Shown one piece after another: positions 9,391 to 16,863 of a DNA stretch of 64,000 nucleotides; positions within the stretch are counted from its first letter, which is position 1, and each line of letters opens with the position of its first letter. The translations under genes were made by a program, and so were the position numbers. The notes under the pieces are model-generated. The model saw only the letters and a program-made list of their open reading frames with translations. It did no database searches and was not told the origin of the DNA. Source of the stretch: Arenibacter sp. ARW7G5Y1 (GTDB lineage: Bacteria > Bacteroidota > Bacteroidia > Flavobacteriales > Flavobacteriaceae); assembly GCF_003201775.1 (NCBI RefSeq), contig NZ_QJJZ01000001.1, positions 691,233-755,232 on the forward strand, in the 5' to 3' direction.

Positions 9391-10755
9391 ATGGGGTATA
9401 AATATATTATTACAGGCCTGCTAATCGGTTTTTACGGAGTTGTCAGTGCCCAAGAGGGCTTATTGTCTAAGGAGGCTGCCATATCAATGGCTCTGGAAAA
9501 CAATTTTGGTATTAAGGTGGCCAAGAATCAGGTGGCAATTGCAGATAATAATTCGAGTATCCTCAATTCAGGTTACTTGCCCAGACTCACAGGTACAGCT
9601 GGTGCTACCTACAACGAACTGAATAGCAATACCGAGTATCCGGGCCAATTTGAATCCAGTGGTAGCCCAAGGGCTGATTTGGAGATAAATGATGCGGAAT
9701 CCCAAGCCTATAATGCCGCTCTTAGTTTAAACTATACCTTGTTCGATGGAATGGGCAGGCTCTATAATTTTAAAAGATTAAAGGAGCAGTATCAACTGAC
9801 AGAGCTGCAAGCAAGGGAAACCATAGAAAATACGATTCTACAATTATTTAGTGTGTATTATGAGATTGCTAGGTTGACCGAAAATGAGAATGTTTTGAGA
9901 CAGGCTCTTGAAATTTCCAAAGACAGGATCAAAAGAGCGGAATATTCTTTTGAATACGGACAGAATACCAAATTGGACATCCTTAATGCGCAAGTGGATG
10001 TTACCAATGATAGTATTAGTTTAATGAACGTGAAACAGAGTTTGGCCAATACAAAAAGGGATTTGAATGTGGTACTCAATCAAAATCTCAATGAAACATT
10101 CGTAGTGGATACCTTGGTAAGTTTTATTCCTAAATTGGAGTTGGAGGACTACATTGCCCAGTTCAAAGAAAACAATGTATCCATACTTCAGACAGAACGC
10201 AACTTGACCATCAACGAGTATGATATTAAGGTGAACAGATCGGGCTATTTGCCCTCAGTGGGATTAAGCGGTAGCTACGGTTGGAATTTGAACCAAAGTG
10301 CTGCAACTTCATTTCTCCCTGGTCAGATTATACCAGGAAGCAATAGGAATAGTTTAAATTTGGCTTTAGGAGCCAACCTTACATGGAATTTATTTGACGG
10401 GGGAGGAACAACCGTAAGGTTGAAAAATGCCAAGATAGCCTATGAGAATCAGGAAATATTCAAGGAGCAAGTAATGCTTGAAGTGGATAGGGATATTTTG
10501 AATGCCTTGGAAATCTATGAAAACAGATTGCAGATTTTTAAAATCCAGGAACAGAATGTTGTGACCAATCGAAATAATTTTGAACGCTCCAAGGAACAAT
10601 TTCAATTAGGACGTATAACATCCATAGAGTTCAGGCAGGCACAAATAAACTTGCTCAATGCACAGACCAATAAAAATTTGGCAAAATACGATGCCAAGTT
10701 GGCGGAATTACAACTCTTGCAATTAACAGGGCAGTTGTTGTCGGTGGAGTTTTAA
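9391..10755 (+). CDS. TolC family outer-membrane channel of the RND pump
   Basis: A 454-residue outer-membrane efflux protein. A signal peptide ends near VVSAQ (residues about 1-21). Two homologous halves follow, each with long amphipathic helices (for example the stretch before DILNAQVDVTNDSISLMN and the matching SIEFRQAQINLLNAQTN), as in TolC channels. It starts 4 bp after the RND pump gene and completes the tripartite system. A second, unrelated-operon TolC protein is found at 35.4 kb; the two are paralogues with different partners. Confidence 0.92.
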   Translation: MGYKYIITGLLIGFYGVVSAQEGLLSKEAAISMALENNFGIKVAKNQVAIADNNSSILNSGYLPRLTGTAGATYNELNSNTEYPGQFESSGSPRADLEINDAESQAYNAALSLNYTLFDGMGRLYNFKRLKEQYQLTELQARETIENTILQLFSVYYEIARLTENENVLRQALEISKDRIKRAEYSFEYGQNTKLDILNAQVDVTNDSISLMNVKQSLANTKRDLNVVLNQNLNETFVVDTLVSFIPKLELEDYIAQFKENNVSILQTERNLTINEYDIKVNRSGYLPSVGLSGSYGWNLNQSAATSFLPGQIIPGSNRNSLNLALGANLTWNLFDGGGTTVRLKNAKIAYENQEIFKEQVMLEVDRDILNALEIYENRLQIFKIQEQNVVTNRNNFERSKEQFQLGRITSIEFRQAQINLLNAQTNKNLAKYDAKLAELQLLQLTGQLLSVEF

Positions 10756-10831
10756 GATTTTTATATTCCGTTCAATACGAAGAAAGCAGACTTATACAGC
10801 TACTTAGTTGAGCTAATTAAACGTTTGATCC

Positions 10832-11014
10832 ATGTACGAACACTTCTTTCAATGTCCCTATTGTTGGGAAGGGATATCTATGTTATTGGATCCATCCGTT
10901 TCCCGGCAGACCTATGTGGAAGATTGTGAGGTTTGTTGTAATCCTATATCCGTAACCCCGGTTTTTATTGAAGGGGAGCTACTTTCTTTTGAGGCTCTGG
11001 ATATTGGACAATAA
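10832..11014 (+). CDS. CPxCG motif cysteine-rich small protein
   Basis: A 60-residue protein with CPYC at residues 8-11 and CEVCC at 32-36, spaced as in the small CPXCG-motif cysteine-rich protein family. The second pair is followed by NPI, a usual feature of that family. The cysteines probably bind one zinc ion. There is no signal peptide, so it is cytoplasmic. It lies 76 bp behind the TolC gene in the same direction and ahead of an intrinsic terminator, so it may be the last gene of that transcript. The function of the family is unknown. Confidence 0.8.
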   Translation: MYEHFFQCPYCWEGISMLLDPSVSRQTYVEDCEVCCNPISVTPVFIEGELLSFEALDIGQ

Positions 11015-11040
11015 TATGTTTGGAGAACTTATGTCCCCAT

Positions 11041-11083
11041 AAAAAAGACAGCCTAAATACGATAATTTAAACTGTCTTTTTTG
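11041..11083 (+). terminator. Intrinsic terminator
   Basis: The arms AAAAAAGACAG and CTGTCTTTTTT pair perfectly, with an inner TAAAT/ATTTA helix, and the 3' arm ends in a T run. It ends the RND/CPxCG transcript and may also work from the opposite direction for the M16 gene because of the A run. Confidence 0.8.
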
Positions 11084-11104
11084 AGGCCCGTATTAGAGTC
11101 TAAA

Positions 11105-11232
11105 TTTATTAGTGAAACTCAATTTTGAGAAGTCGGTAAGACGCACTTAAAATTGCGAGTGGAACTAATCCCGCCTTTTTCGGCGGGATCTAGGTTCAAT
11201 ACCTCTACCCTGAGGTTTAATACCTTTTATTT
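11105..11232. repeat. Dispersed intergenic repeat, copy A (abuts M16 stop codon)
   Basis: About 125 bp, nearly identical to a segment at 61305-61491. It contains several small palindromes: CTCAATTTTGAG, CGCA...TGCG, and a strong GC hairpin ATCCCGCC/GGCGGGAT, plus two near-direct repeats of AGGTTYAATACCT. The repeat runs into the 3' end of the M16 peptidase gene: the last Lys codon, the stop and what follows (AAATAAAAGGTATTAAACC on the minus strand) are shared with the other copy. It may act as a 3' end or terminator element for the minus-strand gene. No encoded protein is seen. Confidence 0.8.
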
Positions 11233-13941
11233 CTTATAATCCCCTGCATTTATTACCGTCCAATTCTCGAAGGGTTTAATGTATTTATGAATGGCATTGT
11301 TGATATCGCTTATGGTTAAATTCTTCACTTTTTCTTCCAGGTTTTTTTGGAATTCCATAGTGCGATCGTAATAAATGTTGTTGTTTAATAGATTGGCCAG
11401 TTCCGCATCCTTGGCCCTGGAAACATTTTCCTCCTGCACCCAGCCATTTACGGCATTCTTCAATTCTTCCTCTGTAATGCCATCTTTAATGAATCTATCC
11501 AATTCCTCTTTAAACCCTAATTGCACCTTTTCATAGTTCTCCGGGGCGTATATGGCGTATAGGTACATGGATGAGTTTTGGTCGTCCACATTGGAATCGG
11601 CTTGGAATCCAGCACCGGCACCATAGCTAACACCGTCTTTCTGACGTAGCCTATCCGCTATCCTCGAATTTAGAAAACCGCCGCCCAGGATGGTAACCGC
11701 CATATTTAAGGCGGCATAATCTTCATCGTCCTGGCTAATTTTAACCTTAAGGTTTCCAAGAGTCATGGCATTTTTTTTGTCAGGGGTAAGTATGTCTTCA
11801 TTTACTTTTTGGGAATCAGTAAATGGATCCTCTATTCTGGCGTAAGTATTTTTGCTCTTGAAGTTGGCAAACTCTTTTTCCATGTAGGTTTTTAGTTGTT
11901 CTGGTTGCATATCCCCTATACCAACCAGAATGGACTTGCCCAAACCGTAAAACGCCTTGTGGAACTTTTTAATATCTTCTATGTTGATTGCCCTAATAGC
12001 CGCTTCCTCTTCTTCAACCGACATGGCGTATAGGGGATGCCCTTTGGGAAAGGTGTTGTTTATCTGGGATAATCTTTTGGAGGCCAAAAATTGTGGTTCC
12101 GTCTTATTGCTTTCCAAATAGGCCAAAGACTCGGTTTTTAATTTTTCCAATTCTGCAGCTTCGAAGGATGGGGTTTTGAGCATTTCCGACATCAAGGCCA
12201 ATGTGGCCATAAGGTTGTCTTCAGTAGAAACTACATTGGCATAGACATTCCCGTTACTGGCCCTGAAGGACACCGAAGATTTTAATTTGCTCAGTTCATC
12301 CTCTATCTGTTGTCTGGATTTGGAGCGGGTACCTTTGTTCAGCATACTTGCGGTAAATGAAGGTACAACCCCTTTGTTTTTAAGGGATTCCTCGTTACCA
12401 TTTCTTATACTGAAACTAAGCCTAACGGTTTTGCCCCGATTATTCTTTTTAATAATACCATATGCAATTCCGTTGGAAAGTTGGCCCTGGTCCAATCTGG
12501 ATTGAATGGCATCATAGGAAACATCAAAGGCCTCACCCGTACCCATATCTTCTTTACCTTTGTAGTCCGATACAAGGGCGTCGAGATTTTGGGTGTGCTC
12601 AATCTCTACTCTTTCAGGTTTTTTGGTAGGATTGAATCTGCCTATGGTTCTATTGGTGGTAATTAGGTATTTTTTGGCCACTTCATTTACTGCTTCAAGA
12701 CTGGCGTTTTCAATTCTATCCCGTTGTATAAATGCTAAACGCCAATCGCCTCCACCGATAAATTCGCTCATATAAGTTCCCAAATACGAAGAATTCCTAA
12801 AGATTTGATCGGTTCGTTTTAAAAGATTGGCTTTGGCACGATCCAATTCCTCCTGGGTGATAGGTGTGGTTTTTACCGCATCCAATGTTTCCTTTAGTAC
12901 TTTTTCCACTTCGTCCGCATTTTTGTCCGAAGGCACATCTACGTTGATATACAAAAATCCGGGTTCTTTGGTGAATGGGGAAAAAGACCAAAGCGAAGAG
13001 GCTTTCTTGGCCTCGATCAAAGCTTTGTAGAGCCTTCCGGAAGGCTCATCGGTAAGGATGTTTTCTATGATGGAAACGGCAGCATAATCCTCATGTGAAC
13101 CTGCTGGGGTATGGTACATGGCGGAAACTATTTGTAGATCGCCAACACGGTTTAGTTGAACCGTTTTTTCCCCATCCTGTGCCGGCTCTTCGGTATAGGA
13201 TTCCCTTAGTGGGGTAGAGGGCTTCACAATTTTACCAAATTTTTTTTGGATCAAGTCAAGTGTTTTGGCTTCGTCAAATTTTCCGGTAACCATTAAAACT
13301 GCATTGTCCGGGCGGTAGAATTTTTTATAAAATGCCTGTAGGTTTTCTATAGGGACACGTTCTATGTCCGATCTATTCCCAATAGTGCTGTTGCCATAGT
13401 TGTGCCATATATAACCGGCATTGATGACGTTCTGCATTAGAACCCTTGAAGGGTCGTTTTCACCACTTTCAAATTCATTCCGTACCACACTGAATTCCGA
13501 TTCCAAATCTTTTTTGGCAATATATGAATTCACCATACGATCTGCCTCTAGGTCCAAGGCCCAATCCAGATTTTTATCAGTGGCATTAAAGGTTTCAAAG
13601 TAGTTGGTCCTGTCGTACCAGGTGGTTCCATTGGGACGGGCTCCATGTGAGCTTAATTCTTTGGGGATATCAGGATGGTTGGGAGTGCCTTTAAAAACCA
13701 TGTGCTCCAAAAGGTGGGCCATGCCTTTTTCCCCATAACCTTCATGTCTGGAGCCTACCAGATAGGTAATATTAACGGTAATGGTCTGAGAGGAATTATC
13801 GGGAAATAACAATACTTTAAGCCCGTTATCCATTTTGTATTCCGTTATTCCCTCTACGGAGGCTACCTTTTGTAATTGCCCAAAGGAAAGACTACTGTAT
13901 GTCAGGAATAGTAGTATGAGTGATATGCTTTTTATTTTCAT
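11227..13941 (-). CDS. M16 family zinc metallopeptidase, two-domain
   Basis: A 904-residue exported peptidase of the M16 (pitrilysin) family. A signal peptide covers residues 1-21. The N-terminal half holds the inverted zinc motif HLLEH (residues 76-80), and the third zinc ligand is expected in VVRNEFE some 75 residues later. The C-terminal half (from about 480) repeats the fold without an HxxEH motif, as is usual for these two-half clam-shell enzymes. The sequence GAGAGFQADSN and the RxxDGVSYG region fit the substrate-binding part of the second half. It likely degrades peptides in the periplasm. It is monocistronic, and its stop codon lies inside a dispersed repeat. Confidence 0.93.
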   Translation of the reverse strand: MKIKSISLILLFLTYSSLSFGQLQKVASVEGITEYKMDNGLKVLLFPDNSSQTITVNITYLVGSRHEGYGEKGMAHLLEHMVFKGTPNHPDIPKELSSHGARPNGTTWYDRTNYFETFNATDKNLDWALDLEADRMVNSYIAKKDLESEFSVVRNEFESGENDPSRVLMQNVINAGYIWHNYGNSTIGNRSDIERVPIENLQAFYKKFYRPDNAVLMVTGKFDEAKTLDLIQKKFGKIVKPSTPLRESYTEEPAQDGEKTVQLNRVGDLQIVSAMYHTPAGSHEDYAAVSIIENILTDEPSGRLYKALIEAKKASSLWSFSPFTKEPGFLYINVDVPSDKNADEVEKVLKETLDAVKTTPITQEELDRAKANLLKRTDQIFRNSSYLGTYMSEFIGGGDWRLAFIQRDRIENASLEAVNEVAKKYLITTNRTIGRFNPTKKPERVEIEHTQNLDALVSDYKGKEDMGTGEAFDVSYDAIQSRLDQGQLSNGIAYGIIKKNNRGKTVRLSFSIRNGNEESLKNKGVVPSFTASMLNKGTRSKSRQQIEDELSKLKSSVSFRASNGNVYANVVSTEDNLMATLALMSEMLKTPSFEAAELEKLKTESLAYLESNKTEPQFLASKRLSQINNTFPKGHPLYAMSVEEEEAAIRAINIEDIKKFHKAFYGLGKSILVGIGDMQPEQLKTYMEKEFANFKSKNTYARIEDPFTDSQKVNEDILTPDKKNAMTLGNLKVKISQDDEDYAALNMAVTILGGGFLNSRIADRLRQKDGVSYGAGAGFQADSNVDDQNSSMYLYAIYAPENYEKVQLGFKEELDRFIKDGITEEELKNAVNGWVQEENVSRAKDAELANLLNNNIYYDRTMEFQKNLEEKVKNLTISDINNAIHKYIKPFENWTVINAGDYKK

Positions 13942-14104
13942 GGTAGTGTAGTTTTTTTGATATTCAATAATACAAAAATTAAAAGGTGTTTTATGAGTTG
14001 TAACCTTAGAAATTTTGAGTTTTGGATGTATATTGCAAGATAGGGATGGCTCTTTAGAAAAAATGTAATATTTTTAGCCCTTCAACCTAAACTAAATATT
14101 TAAA

Positions 14105-15136
14105 ATGCTAAGTATAGCTCCTAGATTATCCAATCTACCACTTTTCAATTTTCTCGCATTGAGTTTATTACTGATTTCCTTGCAGTCCTGTAAATCGGGA
14201 CAGGCGGTTACGGCCTCCTCGGATAATAAAATTCAGGTTTCAGAAGTGATTACGGAGAAAATTCCGGCTACCGATATTTCTTTTGACATGGTATTGATTC
14301 CTGAGGGGACATTCAAAATGGGAAGTCCGGAGAACCAAGTGAACAGAAAGGCAGATGAAGGTCCTATGAAAACTGTTGAACTGGATGCCTTTTACATGGG
14401 AAAATATGAACTGGGCTGGGAGGTTTTTGAGTTGTTCTTCAAGCAGAACAAGAATTTGTTCGAGAGTTTGGAAGCAGATAGGCTAAATGGCATAGATGCC
14501 ATTACACGGCCCAGTCCTCCATATGAGGATCCTTCCTATGGTATGGGAAAGGTTGGGTATCCTGCAATAAGTATGTCAGCCTATTCGGCATTGGTGTTCT
14601 GCAAGTGGTTAAGTACCGTTACGGGAAGATTCTATAGATTGCCAACGGAAGCCGAATGGGAATATGCTGCCAAGGCCGGAACCAATACGGCCTATTCCTT
14701 TGGGGATGATATTTCCAAAATTGATGAATATGCCGTGTATTATAAAAACTCCAATAACCAGTACGCCAAGATGGGAAGTAAACTGCCCAACCCTTGGGGT
14801 TTGTATGATATGCACGGAAATGTCTCGGAATGGACCTTGGATGAATACAAGGAAAATGCTTTGGCCATTACCGAATCCAAGAACCCTTGGGTAAAACCTA
14901 CCGTAATCCATCCCAGGGTATACAAAGGTGGGTCTTGGGACGATGATGCAAAGGCACTTAGGTCGTCCGCTAGGATGGCATCCAGCTTAAAATTGCAAAA
15001 GAGGGATCCACAGATTCCAAAAAGTTTTTGGTGGAACACCGATTCCAATTTTATTGGATTTAGATTGGTGAGTCCAAAAGTTCAACCCTCAAAAGAGGAA
15101 CAAAAACAATTTTGGCAAACTGTGTTGGACGAGTAG
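14105..15136 (+). CDS. SUMF1/FGE-sulfatase domain lipoprotein
   Basis: A 343-residue protein with a lipoprotein signal (hydrophobic residues 13-26, then LQSC with lipidated C29). Residues about 55-325 form a formylglycine-generating-enzyme-like domain: MVLIPEGTFKMGSP, YRLPTEAEWEYAAKAG, LYDMHGNVSEWTLDEY, YKGGSWDD and FIGFRLV are all family signatures. Apart from C29 the only cysteine is in VFCKWL, so the catalytic cysteine pair of true formylglycine-generating enzymes is missing. A structural or binding role, as proposed for GldJ/GldK- or PvdO-like proteins, is more likely. It precedes the yceI gene by 47 bp and may share its transcript. Confidence 0.85.
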   Translation: MLSIAPRLSNLPLFNFLALSLLLISLQSCKSGQAVTASSDNKIQVSEVITEKIPATDISFDMVLIPEGTFKMGSPENQVNRKADEGPMKTVELDAFYMGKYELGWEVFELFFKQNKNLFESLEADRLNGIDAITRPSPPYEDPSYGMGKVGYPAISMSAYSALVFCKWLSTVTGRFYRLPTEAEWEYAAKAGTNTAYSFGDDISKIDEYAVYYKNSNNQYAKMGSKLPNPWGLYDMHGNVSEWTLDEYKENALAITESKNPWVKPTVIHPRVYKGGSWDDDAKALRSSARMASSLKLQKRDPQIPKSFWWNTDSNFIGFRLVSPKVQPSKEEQKQFWQTVLDE

Positions 15137-15183
15137 AACTACCAAGGGAACCCCTATTGTAAACCAATCATTAAATTAAAAAG

Positions 15184-15732
15184 ATGAAAAATATACTGTT
15201 CATATTATTGTCATTGCTGGTTTTTACCGGATATGCCCAAGAATCATATACGTTGTCCAAAGAAAGTGTCCTCAAAATCAATGGTTCGTCTACCATTCAT
15301 GACTGGACTGTGACGGCCAATTCACTGCAGGGGTCCATGAAAATGAAGGATGGTACTGTAAAGAATTTGTCGTTGCAAGTTGGGGTATCCGAAATAAAAA
15401 GTGAACGTGGGGCGGCCATGGATAAAAAGATGCATGCCGCCTTAAAGATGGAGGAGCATCCTGAAGTATCCTTTAAATTTCAAGAAATCAAGAAAAATTC
15501 CGAATCGGAAAATGCTTATGAGATTCATGGGATGCTCAATATAGCTGGTGTTGAAAAAGCTGTCACAATTGCTTCCGAATTAAAGGAAGAAGGTGTGAAT
15601 TATATTTTTAAGGGAAGTAAGGAGATAAAGTTACAGGATTTTAATATGGAACCTCCTACGGCAATGTTTGGCCAGATTATAGTGGGGGATAATGTCACTA
15701 TCGATTTTGATCTGGTATTTGCCAAGGGCTAG
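15184..15732 (+). CDS. YceI family periplasmic protein
   Basis: A 182-residue protein with a signal peptide (MKNILFILLSLLVFTGYAQ) and a single YceI beta-barrel (lipocalin-like) domain. It shows the family features SSTIHDWTVTAN, MHAALKMEEHPEVSFKF and a C-terminal DNVTIDFDLVF strand. YceI proteins bind long isoprenoid or lipid-like molecules in the periplasm; the ligand here is unknown. It lies between a SUMF1 lipoprotein and a convergent AraC gene, ahead of the cytochrome cassettes, so a link to envelope redox or quinone-like ligands is possible but only inferred. Confidence 0.88.
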   Translation: MKNILFILLSLLVFTGYAQESYTLSKESVLKINGSSTIHDWTVTANSLQGSMKMKDGTVKNLSLQVGVSEIKSERGAAMDKKMHAALKMEEHPEVSFKFQEIKKNSESENAYEIHGMLNIAGVEKAVTIASELKEEGVNYIFKGSKEIKLQDFNMEPPTAMFGQIIVGDNVTIDFDLVFAKG

Positions 15733-15750
15733 GGCAACGTTAAGTTGCCC
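15732..15750. terminator. Hairpin between convergent yceI-type and AraC genes
   Basis: GGGCAAC and GTTGCCC form a 7-bp stem with a 5-nt loop directly at the end of the YceI gene. No T run follows on the plus strand, so it may only be a 3' stabilising hairpin. Confidence 0.45.
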
Positions 15751-15799
15751 GTTCGGATAGTTAAGGGGGTTGGTTTAAATATCAATAATTGTTGGGGCG

Positions 15800-16669
15800 T
15801 TATTTCTTTGACTGTTCTTCCCGAAAACTTCCAGGGGTCTTTCCAGTATGGCTTTTAAATATTCTCGTAAAATAGGACAGGTTCTCCAATCCGACCTTTT
15901 CCGCAATTTGCTTCAGGGAATTGTTGGTGGAAAGCAACAACAATTGCGCCCTTTCAATTCGCTTGGATTGAATGTATTTATTGGGCCGCATCCCAAAATT
16001 TTCATTGAAGATCCTAGAGAAATAATCGGTGTTTAAATGACAAAACTCGGCCAACTGGCTCACTGTTAAACTTTCGTGGAGATTCTCATGGATATAGTTA
16101 AGAACCATACCAAATTCCTTTTTTACATTGTTCTTTACGGACAAGGAGTTGGTATCCTTTATGAATCTGGATAGCAGGATCTCTAAAATGGCATGGGTTT
16201 CCATGAATTCCGAAGGACTTAATTCTTCATTCTTCTTTTCAAAGTCCATTAGGGTAGGTCTGTTATCATATACTTTTGGGTTGTAATTTTCCAATTGCCT
16301 ATTAGGATTTATTTCCAACAATCGCTTAAAGTAATATAGGTCCATGGGGTTTGCCTCCAAGTCGTAATCAAAACTACCAAAATTGAAAATGGAATATCCA
16401 CTTTTTAATTCTTCCAAACAGCATATGTAATATTGTTCATGATATACATCGCATTTATACCTGCCAAAAGTATAACTCGGTATTAGATATATGTGGCCAG
16501 GCTTCAATTCAATGGCTTCATTACTGTGATATATCATGGCTTTTCCTTTGGTAATATAATAGAGTCTGATAAATGGGCTAATAACATCATCATAGTCCCA
16601 TAGAGGGTCCAGTTTGGCATAGCCTACGTTTAATAATGACAACTTTAGAGATTGAAGTATTTTGGACAT
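15800..16669 (-). CDS. AraC family transcriptional regulator
   Basis: A 289-residue regulator. The N-terminal half is a cupin-like ligand-sensing domain (IELKPGHIYLIPSYTFGRY is the typical barrel strand). The last 100 residues hold two helix-turn-helix motifs of the AraC/XylS type: SLTVSQLAEFCHLNTDYFSR and SLKQIAEKVGLENLSYFTR, closing with FKSHTGKTPGSFRE. It is transcribed away from the cytochrome/DUF1501 cassettes across a 194-bp gap, which makes it the best candidate for their regulator. AraC proteins with this cupin often sense sugars; the ligand here is not known. Confidence 0.9.
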   Translation of the reverse strand: MSKILQSLKLSLLNVGYAKLDPLWDYDDVISPFIRLYYITKGKAMIYHSNEAIELKPGHIYLIPSYTFGRYKCDVYHEQYYICCLEELKSGYSIFNFGSFDYDLEANPMDLYYFKRLLEINPNRQLENYNPKVYDNRPTLMDFEKKNEELSPSEFMETHAILEILLSRFIKDTNSLSVKNNVKKEFGMVLNYIHENLHESLTVSQLAEFCHLNTDYFSRIFNENFGMRPNKYIQSKRIERAQLLLLSTNNSLKQIAEKVGLENLSYFTRIFKSHTGKTPGSFREEQSKK

Positions 16670-16829
16670 GATTAATATTTTGTCGGATTTGGAGTAATGG
16701 TTATAAATGGATATTTAAACACCTAATTTAGTGCAAAATGTAGGATAAATTATATATTGTTGAAATAACAATGTCGGAAATGTGCAAGACTTGAACTGAT
16801 TTGGATGTGAAAAATGAATCCTTAAATTT

Positions 16830-16837
16830 TATCTTTG
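16830..16837 (+). promoter_or_regulatory. Candidate -7 box for the first cytochrome/DUF1501 cassette
   Basis: TATCTTTG fits TAnnTTTG exactly and lies 26 bp upstream of the DUF1549/DUF1553 start. A TTTG is present further upstream (about 16800) but too far for a usual -33 element. A weak -33 would fit activator dependence, for example on the divergent AraC protein. Confidence 0.45.
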
Positions 16838-16863
16838 AAAAAGTGCTAATAGTATGATGGTAT

